From: Gammaproteobacteria bacterium
GTDB taxonomy: Bacteria > Pseudomonadota > Gammaproteobacteria > GRL18
Assembly: GCA_026196615.1 (NCBI GenBank)
Contig: JAPHSW010000210.1
Coordinates: forward strand, 1-51,914
Reading direction: 5' to 3'
Length of the DNA: 51,914 nt
The notes under the pieces were generated by a model that was given only the letters and a program-made list of their open reading frames with translations, made no database searches and had not been told where the DNA came from. The position numbers were made by a program, and so were the translations under genes. This document shows positions 1-6,866 of the stretch, piece after piece. Position 1 is the stretch's first letter; every line of letters begins with the position of its first letter.

Positions 1-171
1 GGTTTAATCAGAAACTTTATTAGTCTGAATAAACCTATGATGGTAAATCAGGAATTACTCCCGATTTAAAACCATATTATTCAGGTTCAACTATTTATTA
101 TCATTACAATCACTATAAAAATATGATTCCGTAGAGAATGTATTTCTCTATAATTTTATTATTGTTTATAC

Positions 172-280
172 ATCCAACGTTTGACTCTTCATAAATCTGG
201 TTATGTTTTTGCTTTTCGTGCTTAAATTTTTTGCTCAAAACACTACTACGGCATACCCCTCTCAATCGCTACTGTTAAGC
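172..280 (-). repeat. attC-like site, low confidence
   Basis: Six bases after the stop of the lipoprotein gene at 285 the minus strand reads GCTTAAC (280-274), matching the attC core RYYYAAC. About 100 bases on it reads GTTGGAT (178-172), matching GTTRRRY. Spacing and position are right for an integron attC. However, no matching TTAAGC core is visible upstream of the gene at about 1203-1300, where a true cassette should begin. The pairing between the inner boxes is also weak. Confidence 0.3.
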
Positions 281-284
281 CAGA

Positions 285-1202
285 TCATTCGTCTTTTTTT
301 AAATATTCTATCAAAGTTTCTTTTAGAGCTGGGCCAATAGCTTCTTTTATTGCTTTGTACTCAGCTATTCTTTCGTCTAAATCCACTCCAATTTTTCCTG
401 ACTCAGTCACACCATACGTTATTGATATGTAGTCACTGTCTGATGGCAAATACGGTATAAGATCAGATGAATCACAACTTTCATTACAGCCATTAGAACC
501 GACCTCAGATAATTCAATATTTTTCACAGATACCACTCCTTCTCCAACTGATGTTAATTTGGGAAGCCCATTTTTTTCACTTCCAATAGCCTTTAACGAA
601 ACAGCAATTGATAAATTTATTTTCGCAAGCTCTTTATCACTATCTGATTTCTTGGTTATTGCTGTTGTGTTATGGGCAACCACATATGTTGGCTTTATAC
701 CAAAAGAATTACCATACTTGATATAGTCTAAGACAACAATAAAACCCATTTTATTTGTTTTTGGGTTATATCTATATACAAGAGCACATTCATGGCTCTT
801 AAATTCACCCGACATCAATATTACTCTTTGGGAATAACTAGAGTTTGCAGCTTTCTTGAGTTTTTCTAGCTCTTTTGTATTTTTATCCATTTGAAGGTCA
901 AACATTAGCTTTCCAAATGCAGTTGCAATTGGCACTATACCCGGTGCAATCATCACCTTTTGTCCTCCAACTGTACATGCCTTGGTTAAGGCTTTTTCAA
1001 ATTCTGAATTATCTTTCAAATATTCTTCTAATAGTTTTCTCTCTCCAGGATCTTTGATCTCATTAATATCGATTTGAGTGATTACTGATACTTTATTACC
1101 AGTAACTGCACTCAAAGGTGATTTATCAAAGTTTTTCACCGTTAGATGATTACAACCTCCAATTAATACAAACGAACAACCTATTAAAAGTAGTTTATTC
1201 AC
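285..1202 (-). CDS. Lipoprotein of unknown function (305 aa)
   Basis: I do not recognise a family. The N-terminus has a short hydrophobic stretch ending in a lipobox (LIGGC, Cys about residue 17), so the product is probably lipidated and anchored in the envelope. The start codon is GTG, preceded by a purine-rich GGGGGAA about 6 bases upstream. The mature part is soluble, Lys/Glu/Ser-rich and without transmembrane segments, and a Cys pair (CNESC) lies in the C-terminal third. It stands alone between two intergenic gaps in a stretch of minus-strand accessory genes. A candidate attC lies just after its stop, so it may be integron cassette cargo. Confidence 0.7.
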   Translation of the reverse strand: MNKLLLIGCSFVLIGGCNHLTVKNFDKSPLSAVTGNKVSVITQIDINEIKDPGERKLLEEYLKDNSEFEKALTKACTVGGQKVMIAPGIVPIATAFGKLMFDLQMDKNTKELEKLKKAANSSYSQRVILMSGEFKSHECALVYRYNPKTNKMGFIVVLDYIKYGNSFGIKPTYVVAHNTTAITKKSDSDKELAKINLSIAVSLKAIGSEKNGLPKLTSVGEGVVSVKNIELSEVGSNGCNESCDSSDLIPYLPSDSDYISITYGVTESGKIGVDLDERIAEYKAIKEAIGPALKETLIEYLKKDE

Positions 1203-1411
1203 TTTAGTTCCCCCATTAGTTTGTTTTATACTTATAGCAACTCATCATTCATTTCTTTATGAATTCTTTCCATCAAAAATCTAAACATTCTGTGATATTT
1301 TTTTCATCAGAATGCATTGAAAGTTCCTCTGATTCCATCATTAGTTTATGGAAATTCTTTCATATTCAATTGATATAATACTTCCTTTTGAATGGCCTTT
1401 CCTATATTCCA

Positions 1412-1787
1412 TCATTCTTGCATATCGTTCAGTTTAGTCTGCAAAACATCAATAGCAAATGCTTCTTTATTGTCACCTTCTAGAATTGGAATAGCAGCTG
1501 GATTACTTAAAGCCATTAGCTTCACAATTGAATTAATATTTACTTTCTGTCCTTCTGCCTCTTTATGTGCATTTATTGCTTCAGTTAATTCTTCTTGATT
1601 CTTTAGGATGTCGTGGAACTTCATAAATTAACTGTTTCAAGATGTCCAAGTGGATGAAATTTATCTCTTTTACTTCATCAGCTCTTCTAGCTGTAAATTC
1701 AGTTTTTTCTATGGTGGGTTTAATAATGTCTTCATACACTCTTAAAAAATGACCTTTACCATAACCGTCAGCATCACTAATAGGCAT
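1412..1787 (-). pseudogene. TIR/deoxyribosyltransferase-like effector, broken by internal deletion
   Basis: Two short frames together look like one damaged gene. The first (ATG at 1787, stop at 1581) begins MPISDADGYGKGHF, followed by VYEDIIKP and a stretch ending DILKQLIYE. I recognise this as the N-terminus of a nucleoside 2-deoxyribosyltransferase/TIR-like family. The family normally continues with an ICDLSSRNPNV..YELGIRQAF segment that is absent here. The second frame (ATG at 1624, stop at 1412) begins MKFHDILKNQEELTEAIN and resembles the family's C-terminal tail. The junction at about 1616-1624 therefore marks a frame-shifting deletion of the catalytic middle. The first ATG overlaps the end of the upstream membrane-protein gene, so the intact ancestor was probably translated by coupling. 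The family assignment is from memory of the motif. Confidence 0.6.
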
Positions 1788-2571
1788 ATTCCATAGCTGT
1801 CGCAATCCTGTAGAAAAGCACCAATAATGCAAACCCAATACTGAATACTCCGACGGTAATATTCGATGCTGCTAAGAACCTTTTTGAATTACAAACCCCA
1901 CTGGCATTTACTAGTAAACCCAAAAAGAGAACAATCAAAACCAGTTTTCCTACCGTGGCAAACAATGTTATTGCTTTAATCCCCTCTTGCATTGCTGCTT
2001 TATACTCAGGAACGGTGGGCACGAAATATAAAACATAGCCTGGTATTTGAATATATGCGTAAGTAACAAATACAACTAAAATAGGCCATTTAAGTGAATT
2101 AAATAATTGCTCCTTAAATGCTCCTATTGCTAAAAAAATTAGAGTAAAAGATGCGATTAACGCGCTGGGAGTGATATAAAAAAGCTTCCATACAACATTC
2201 TCTTTTTCAATTAGTATCCCTAAAACAAGCATTACGATAAACAATGCCGGGGTAGCCGCATATAAACCATAAAGTATACGATCATTCCATTGAAAGGAGT
2301 TTCCCTTGAAAAGCGAGTACGCACAGATTATCAAAGACATATTTGCTAGTGAGTCTAGTGAAGTTGCGATCCATGCTTTTTCGACAAATACCAATTCATA
2401 GGAATATTTCTTAAGCAACGACAATACCAAAACTAAAAAGAATGTTGCACCCCAAAAAATCAGAGTGGCTTTTAGGTGATTACCGATTTGATCACGATGT
2501 CCTATAGCAACCAATGTTGAAAAAGATAGTACAGCGAGAACCGCCGAAGTGAGTATGTTAAAAACATCCAA
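1777..2571 (-). CDS. Polytopic membrane protein (264 aa), partner of the broken effector
   Basis: The start is a TTG with AGAGG nine bases upstream (2581-2585). About seven or eight hydrophobic segments span the whole protein, for example LTSAVLAVLSFSTLVAI near the N-terminus and VGVFSIGFALLVLFY near the end. There are no obvious catalytic motifs and I recognise no family. Its stop overlaps the ATG of the damaged TIR-like gene by eleven bases, so the two were co-translated. An integral-membrane protein with a TIR-like cytosolic partner recalls sensor/effector pairs of defence systems, but that is inference. With its partner broken, the protein is probably non-functional or an orphan. Confidence 0.65.
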   Translation of the reverse strand: MDVFNILTSAVLAVLSFSTLVAIGHRDQIGNHLKATLIFWGATFFLVLVLSLLKKYSYELVFVEKAWIATSLDSLANMSLIICAYSLFKGNSFQWNDRILYGLYAATPALFIVMLVLGILIEKENVVWKLFYITPSALIASFTLIFLAIGAFKEQLFNSLKWPILVVFVTYAYIQIPGYVLYFVPTVPEYKAAMQEGIKAITLFATVGKLVLIVLFLGLLVNASGVCNSKRFLAASNITVGVFSIGFALLVLFYRIATAMEYAY

Positions 2572-2652
2572 TTATTTCATCCTCTTGAGTAACGTCTACC
2601 CTCATTGTCACACGCCTTTGACGTGTCCTCTGATGGTTTTTTTAGCTGATTA

Positions 2653-4122
2653 TTATTCAAAAACATCGAAAGTTATTTTCTCATCGCTTTCTGATATATC
2701 CTTTATTGACAATCCAGAATCAGAACCATCCCAAAGCAACGTTGAAGGTGTGGTATTGTGTGAAAGGGCTATTCCTTGCACATTATCAAACAAATCACCT
2801 CCATCTCCAGTGTTGTAGTTTCTCTCCAAGTCCAGTTGACCATCCGCTTGTAGCAAACCACATTGGTAATGCTTTGCGGGAGTTCCTCCTTGATATTCAT
2901 TGGAACCAAGCGTATCGCAATGATATACAGCCAGCCCTGAAGATGGTAGATGACTATCAAGCCCTGTTGTATGCCGGTTTTCAATCAAATAATACTCATT
3001 CAAATTATCCGTTTCGTATATATATACAGAGGAGTAATTACCTTGAGCAATTTCGTATTTCTTAGGTGAATTGACTTTTACTCTTTTTGGCCACCCAGCC
3101 AAATCTCTTAAGTACGCAGAAATGGAAGAAGGTGTTTTACCACTATCCAAATGGTTGCCTGAACTCATTAAGCAATAACGTCCCACTCCCGCACTTTTCT
3201 GAAAATCCCCATCACGTTTCCCATAATCGTAGAGATCTGGAAATCTGCATAACATATGCCCACTTTCATGACAAAATGTTCCGATACTTAGTCCATCAGC
3301 ATTGAGACCTAAGCTCGATATTTGATAAAAATTTGATGAATATCCATTACTATTCCAATCTAGCATGTGGTTATGAGGCCATAGCCATCCTTGATATAAA
3401 GTTCGACCAGCATACATAAAGCTTATTGCATCAATTACTCCTTCTCCAAGTGAGTCATATCGGGAAAGATCAATTCCTTGAGCAACTATTTCATTGAGAA
3501 CGTCAACAAAGAATGGTCTATTTACATAGTATTGACGATTCTGAGGAAGCATGATTGGACCCAACACGTCATTTGAGTAGTCCAATTCACCATTTGACAT
3601 ATTTGAAAAGTACTCACGAACTGAACAATAATTACCCTGACTGCTATAACTGTCGTCATTAAGCATCGACTCTACATCAGCTTTAGTTACCTCAGATTTA
3701 ACATCTGCAAACTCAACTATGATGGTAAGACCAATCACCGTTCCTGTTGAAACTCTACGGCCATTAAGCAGCCCATTGTTTGGGCCAAATGTTCTTAACG
3801 TGTCAAATGGTAAAACAGGTGATGGTTCTGGCTGCATAAGAGAAAAACGGCTATCAAACTTTCTCCGTCGAATTTCTGATGACTCCCTTAAATGTCTTTT
3901 TATTTTTTTGGGTGGTTTTCGATCAATCGTTATACGAGATGAAACCAAGTACCCATGTGCTTTTTCAGCAAAACAGAACTCCCCAATATCAGTGTCGTAT
4001 ATTGCGGTGTACCCATCTATCGTTTCACATCTTGAATAGAACTCATCACCATTTACAAGTAGCTCCACGTCTTTCCCGTTTTCTTGGGGGAAAATCAGTT
4101 TTTCGTCGAAAATTGAACTCAT
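2653..4122 (-). CDS. M6-family metallopeptidase without a signal peptide (489 aa)
   Basis: The zinc-binding motif HESGH lies at about residues 282-288 in the context GTFCHESGHMLCRFPDLYDYG, which is typical of M6 (immune inhibitor A-like) metallopeptidases. The first ~90 residues look like the usual M6 propeptide (GDEFYSRCETIDGYTAIYD), followed by a basic linker (KPPKKIKRH, RRRKF) where maturation could occur. The start is supported by GAGGAG five bases upstream of the ATG. M6 enzymes are normally secreted, but no signal peptide or lipobox is visible here, so export would need another route or the enzyme acts inside the cell. It lies among integron cassettes. The short downstream gap (2572-2652) contains a small hairpin (GACACG/CGTGT) but no clear attC. 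Confidence 0.85.
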   Translation of the reverse strand: MSSIFDEKLIFPQENGKDVELLVNGDEFYSRCETIDGYTAIYDTDIGEFCFAEKAHGYLVSSRITIDRKPPKKIKRHLRESSEIRRRKFDSRFSLMQPEPSPVLPFDTLRTFGPNNGLLNGRRVSTGTVIGLTIIVEFADVKSEVTKADVESMLNDDSYSSQGNYCSVREYFSNMSNGELDYSNDVLGPIMLPQNRQYYVNRPFFVDVLNEIVAQGIDLSRYDSLGEGVIDAISFMYAGRTLYQGWLWPHNHMLDWNSNGYSSNFYQISSLGLNADGLSIGTFCHESGHMLCRFPDLYDYGKRDGDFQKSAGVGRYCLMSSGNHLDSGKTPSSISAYLRDLAGWPKRVKVNSPKKYEIAQGNYSSVYIYETDNLNEYYLIENRHTTGLDSHLPSSGLAVYHCDTLGSNEYQGGTPAKHYQCGLLQADGQLDLERNYNTGDGGDLFDNVQGIALSHNTTPSTLLWDGSDSGLSIKDISESDEKITFDVFE

Positions 4123-4195
4123 CTTATTCTCCTCTACCTATATAATTACTATGCCTTGAATTAAGATTACCTGTTACCAAAACTGTAAAGCGAGG

Positions 4196-4242
4196 TATAA
4201 ACGGCACAGCTTTGGGCAATCAGGTGAAGCACCGTGTTATGT
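4196..4242 (-). repeat. Degenerate attC site of the 4245-4778 cassette
   Basis: Three bases after the stop of the lipoprotein gene the minus strand reads ACATAAC (4242-4236). This is the exact complement of the core TTATGT that starts the same cassette at 4812-4806, as expected for an integron cassette. The other end is uncertain. GTTTATA at 4202-4196 is the best candidate and gives a site of only 47 bases with an imperfect stem (ACGG..GCTT on both arms). Confidence 0.45.
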
Positions 4243-4244
4243 GA

Positions 4245-4778
4245 TTAATTATCAATTTGATCAAATGGAAGTATATCTGGGGCATGATATACACCAACAA
4301 GCTTGGGACTTGCATTGCATAATGGCTTGCCAGATGGATTGACAAAATTAGCTTCGGCTTTTGGTGCTTTAATAAATGGCACTAATGCTGCTATAGCTGG
4401 CAATGCAGCCGAAGGATTGGACTCGGTATTAACGCCACTTAAAACGCCTTTATCTAGTGTAACACCAAATTTATTAGTTTCTAGCAGTCCTGGCTCATAC
4501 ACAACAATATTAGGGTTATTGAAATCTGTTCTAGTTGAGAATTTAATTAATTTGTCTGGTGCACAGTCGCTTGGCTCACTTCCCAATTGATTGCCACTTG
4601 ATTTATCAACCAAAACAGTTGTTTTATACAGTTCAATTACGTTAATGGTATTATAAACTAATACTCCTCTAACTTTTGATGTGCCATCTTCTAAAATATC
4701 AGGATTTACAACAGTATATAATTTTCCACTACATCCGGTTACAGCAAACGCACTTATTAAAATTAGTACCATTTTCAA
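4245..4778 (-). CDS. Small cassette-borne lipoprotein (about 177 aa)
   Basis: I choose a TTG start at 4778 because AGGAG (4790-4786) lies seven bases upstream. The longer reading frame from 4817 would run through the neighbouring attC. From this start the protein begins MKMVLILISAFAVTGCSGK, a clear lipoprotein signal with lipobox AVTGC. The mature protein starts with KLYTVVNPDILEDG and has no recognisable domain; a Cys occurs in each half (SDCAPDK, PLCNAS). The gene fills an integron cassette whose two ends carry matching cores (TTATGT at the start, ACATAAC after the stop). Its role is unknown. Small exported proteins are common cassette cargo. Confidence 0.75.
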   Translation of the reverse strand: MKMVLILISAFAVTGCSGKLYTVVNPDILEDGTSKVRGVLVYNTINVIELYKTTVLVDKSSGNQLGSEPSDCAPDKLIKFSTRTDFNNPNIVVYEPGLLETNKFGVTLDKGVLSGVNTESNPSAALPAIAALVPFIKAPKAEANFVNPSGKPLCNASPKLVGVYHAPDILPFDQIDN

Positions 4779-4805
4779 TTTTAATCTCCTTTGGTTTACA
4801 TTTTT

Positions 4806-4898
4806 ACATAACGTCAAAGTTATGGAGCCGAAGCAAGCACAAGCTTTCGGAGGTCCCAGTAGCCCCGAAGGGGCTGCGGCATGAACGCCTTGTTAGGC
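4806..4898 (-). repeat. Integron attC recombination site
   Basis: On the minus strand the site runs from GCCTAAC (4898-4892, partly overlapping the stop codon of the gene at 4898) followed by AAGGCGTTCATG, to GACGTTATGT (core 4812-4806). Both outer cores fit RYYYAAC/GTTRRRY. Between them lies a strong hairpin, AGCCCC-GAA-GGGGCT, at about 4860-4874 and a further palindromic stretch around AAGCTTGTGCTTGCTT. The 93-base length is typical for attC. The orientation places it as the downstream site of the 4898-5278 gene. Confidence 0.85.
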
Positions 4899-5278
4899 TA
4901 GAACACTATACCAACAATGGCATTCGAAAAGTTCATGTGGGCGCACCCGGAAATAATCATATCACCATTGAACTTGATTAGATCATGTGAGGCACTCCAC
5001 TCAAACGCCCCTTTAATGTAGTAGATACCGCTTTGGATATTGACAGAGCATGAGCGACCTACACCAGTAATGTTGCAGGATTGACTAGCAGATGGAAGAT
5101 CGCGAAATTCAATATCCACTTGTACTGTGCCAGTTGAAGTTTTGGGATAGATCTCAAGGTCGATCGCATGCGAGCAATTCGTACCGTTTATGAGTGTGTA
5201 ACTTGACATATTGGAATATGCTGGCGCAGTAACTAATACAACTGCAGAAATTGCAAGATACTTCAAAACATTTTTCAT
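4898..5278 (-). CDS. Small exported protein (126 aa), integron cassette cargo
   Basis: The N-terminus is a classical signal peptide (MKNVLKYLAISAVVLVTAPAYS) with a cleavage site near residue 22. GAGGA lies seven bases upstream of the ATG. The mature domain of about 104 residues has several Cys (NCSHAID, QSCNITGVGRSCSV, SGCAHMNF), probably forming disulfides in the periplasm or outside. I recognise no family. The stop codon lies at the start of an attC, and the cassette begins at about 5370 with TTAGGC, the complement of the attC core GCCTAAC. The boundary of repeat copy 1 coincides with that start. Confidence 0.75.
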   Translation of the reverse strand: MKNVLKYLAISAVVLVTAPAYSNMSSYTLINGTNCSHAIDLEIYPKTSTGTVQVDIEFRDLPSASQSCNITGVGRSCSVNIQSGIYYIKGAFEWSASHDLIKFNGDMIISGCAHMNFSNAIVGIVF

Positions 5279-5364
5279 TCGATTGTCCTCATTGATATGA
5301 GCTTCCCTATTACCATGGCCTTCCTCAAGGACCCTGAGGGCTTGGATTCTAATTCACTGTTGTA

Positions 5365-5371
5365 GCCTAAA
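5365..5371 (-). repeat. Cassette start core fused to repeat copy 1
   Basis: The plus strand reads GCCTAAA, one mismatch from GCCTAAC, the core at the far end of the same cassette. The minus strand therefore reads TTTTAGGC where GTTAGGC would be expected. It aligns base for base with ACTTAAC at 7842-7848 in front of repeat copy 2. This site was probably a recombination point that has since lost its G. Confidence 0.5.
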
Positions 5372-5689
5372 AGTTAAATATACGGAAACATGTATATTGG
5401 ATAAACAAGAGTCTGTATTTCTCAATTAAATTATTATTAATTTTTCTTTAAAAGATCTATTATTTTCAATAAAGAAAAACATTTTAATTTAAAAATATCA
5501 ATTTATAGCAATACTGAATCCTGTTTATCTGAAATAGATTGAATTCAAGGAAACTATCTATTTACAAATATTTATAAATGGATGATACAGGCACTTTTTT
5601 TAATGATAATCTATTATGTAAATTTTTTTCAATGGTGAAAACTACGCTTTAAAAGTAGGATAGATCTGACATTAAATAATATAAGCTTA
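5372..5689. repeat. Unclassified ~320-bp repeat, copy 1
   Basis: This very AT-rich block is a diverged direct duplicate of 7849-8202. Landmarks shared in order are AGTTAAATATAC, ACATGTATATTGGATAAACA, TCTGTATTTCTC, GAATTCAAGGAAACTATCTA, TCAATGGTGAAAACTACGCT and ATAAGCTTA. Copy 1 lacks about 36 bases present in copy 2 near 7930-7970. It contains an imperfect inverted repeat of about 23 bases (around 5399-5421 and 5505-5530) and a smaller dyad around AATAGATTGAATTCA. I find no open reading frame. Its left end coincides with the start of an integron cassette. It could be a MITE-like element, a structured RNA or an attI/attC-like recombination module; the sequence does not decide. Confidence 0.75.
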
Positions 5690-5740
5690 TATTATGTATA
5701 AACAACTCATCTTTAATGAGAATTTTGTTGTGGGTGTCTA

Positions 5741-5885
5741 TAATGTCTTCATCTTTATAACTGAGTTTTACCGCAGTTATCTTGAACTCTTTTCCATATT
5801 GCCAGGTTCGTTTGGGCTTTGTTGTTTTGGGCATTTGTAGACTCCTAGTGTTAGTAGAGAGTGTCTACTTTATCAGGGGAAGTCT
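5741..5885 (-). mobile_element. IS3-type transposase orfA remnant with one IS end
   Basis: The minus strand from ATG 5834 encodes MPKTTKPKRTWQYGKEFKI followed by TAVKLSYKDEDI. I recognise this as the N-terminus of IS3-group OrfA proteins with the usual HTH beginning. After about 31 residues the similarity stops and the frame ends at 5649 inside repeat copy 1. Upstream, around 5858-5885, the minus strand reads CCCCTGATAAAGTAGACACT, which looks like the IS terminal repeat region. The rest of the element, including orfB, is gone. The fragment lies between an attC (5968-6039) and repeat copy 1, so it probably truncated an older cassette. Confidence 0.6.
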
Positions 5886-5967
5886 CGTTCCCAGGAAGAA
5901 TTACACTTCCAGATTCTAAAGGATAGGAGCAAGCAAAATAGTACATGTTGGTTTTGTCCATATTTAA

Positions 5968-6039
5968 ATCTAACGTTTAATATGTGCATCAAAAACAAAG
6001 CGTAGCGTAGTTTTCGTCCAAACGAGCGCCTTGTTAACT
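5968..6039 (-). repeat. Integron attC recombination site
   Basis: The minus strand begins AGTTAAC (6039-6033) followed by AAGGCGCTCG, and ends AAACGTTAGAT (core 5974-5968). The cores fit RYYYAAC/GTTRRRY approximately at one end and exactly at the other. The 72-base site starts eight bases after the stop of the lipoprotein gene at 6047. Its first core, AGTTAAC, is the exact complement of GTTAACT, which begins the same cassette at 6817-6811. Confidence 0.85.
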
Positions 6040-6046
6040 TATTAAT

Positions 6047-6445
6047 CTACTTGTATGTTGAATAAATATCTACACATGTTTCAATTGCACTTGCTCTTGC
6101 TTCTACTAGATCGCCTTCTGAAGCATATACAACTTTAACAGTGTTTTCTGATTTCGCTCCTACTTCTACTGTTTTTGCCAGCGGAATCGAAATATCGCCT
6201 TCTGTCTTATTCTTTGTCTCGTCAGAAATAACACCTAACTCTCTTGCGCAAATAATATAAGCTACACTTTTTTCGTTTAGACAGATTGCAGCCTTTCCAT
6301 TAGAGTAGACATATGCGGTTTTTCCAACACCGCATGATTCGTTTCCGTAAAGATAAGGTTTATTCAGCCAAGAACACCCTGACATAGTAATAGAGAAAAC
6401 GAATGCAGAAATAATTGCCTTTATGTTGTTAATTTTCATAGCCAA
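6047..6445 (-). CDS. Small cassette-borne lipoprotein (132 aa)
   Basis: The signal sequence ends in the lipobox ITMSGC, so the mature protein is a lipoprotein with a Cys-containing soluble domain (ESCGVGK, AAICLNE, IICARELG, ETCVDIY). TTG at 6445 has GGAG six bases upstream, while ATG at 6439 has longer spacing; either start is possible. The gene overlaps the end of the preceding gene (6429-6785) by 17 bases, so the two are translationally coupled in a single two-gene cassette. I recognise no family. Confidence 0.7.
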   Translation of the reverse strand: MAMKINNIKAIISAFVFSITMSGCSWLNKPYLYGNESCGVGKTAYVYSNGKAAICLNEKSVAYIICARELGVISDETKNKTEGDISIPLAKTVEVGAKSENTVKVVYASEGDLVEARASAIETCVDIYSTYK

Positions 6446-6785
6446 AATCTACTCCTTCCTTAACTATCTTTGGTGTTAAATTGGGTTTAACTTTTCTCTG
6501 TTCTTCAGCGCAATCAAATCTTGCTCCTTTCTTTTCTCTGCAATCGTAGTAATTGCCCCATGCTCTATTGTCAGCTACGGGAATAAGATATCCATGAATA
6601 GTTTTTGATGTGTCTTCTTTATTCTTAATTTGCCCTTCAACATTAATTAAATCTCTTTCTGTCATCCTTGCTTGAATTATTGCCTGATCATTGCCAACTT
6701 TTTGAGAATAATAAGTTGCTGACAATCCAATGAGTGACGGTACTGCTGCAACCAATATTGCTTGTTTAAATGTTAATTCTGACAA
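6429..6785 (-). CDS. Small membrane-anchored protein (118 aa), first gene of a two-gene cassette
   Basis: The start is a TTG at 6785 with AAGGAG six bases upstream. A single hydrophobic segment (AILVAAVPSLIGLSATYY, about residues 9-26) acts as membrane anchor. The rest is a charged periplasmic or cytoplasmic domain containing a Cys pair (YYDCREKKGARFDCAEE). It is coupled to the downstream lipoprotein. The pair could form a small envelope complex, for example of the lysis/spanin or toxin-immunity kind, but nothing in the sequence proves this. No family is recognised. Confidence 0.65.
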   Translation of the reverse strand: MSELTFKQAILVAAVPSLIGLSATYYSQKVGNDQAIIQARMTERDLINVEGQIKNKEDTSKTIHGYLIPVADNRAWGNYYDCREKKGARFDCAEEQRKVKPNLTPKIVKEGVDFGYEN

Positions 6786-6810
6786 GATAATCTCCTTATA
6801 ATAAATTTAA

Positions 6811-6866
6811 AGTTAACGCCTCAATCAGCCGCCGCGTTAGCGGTCGGCTGGATTGACTTGTTAAGT
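6811..6866 (-). repeat. Compact integron attC site
   Basis: The minus strand reads ACTTAAC, AAGTCAATC, CAGCCGACCGC, TAACGC, GGCGGCTG, ATTGAGGC, GTTAACT. The outer cores are 6866-6860 and 6817-6811. The inner arms pair well (CAGCCG/CGGCTG and TCAAT/ATTGA), leaving a small loop and a few unpaired bases on one arm, exactly the folded attC layout. The 56-base site overlaps the 3' end of the 6821-7825 gene. Its ACTTAAC core is the complement of the GTTAAGT that starts that cassette at 7848-7842. Confidence 0.9.

Noticed and set aside
1-35. Terminator hairpin at the window start
   Set aside because: GGTTTAATCAG and CTGAATAAACC pair with one mismatch, but there is no U-run and the flanking gene is outside the window, so its role cannot be judged.
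2583-2650. Another attC after the M6 peptidase gene
   Set aside because: A hairpin and a GTTACTC-like core are present, but no RYYYAAC partner follows the stop codon and the cassette start rule fails.
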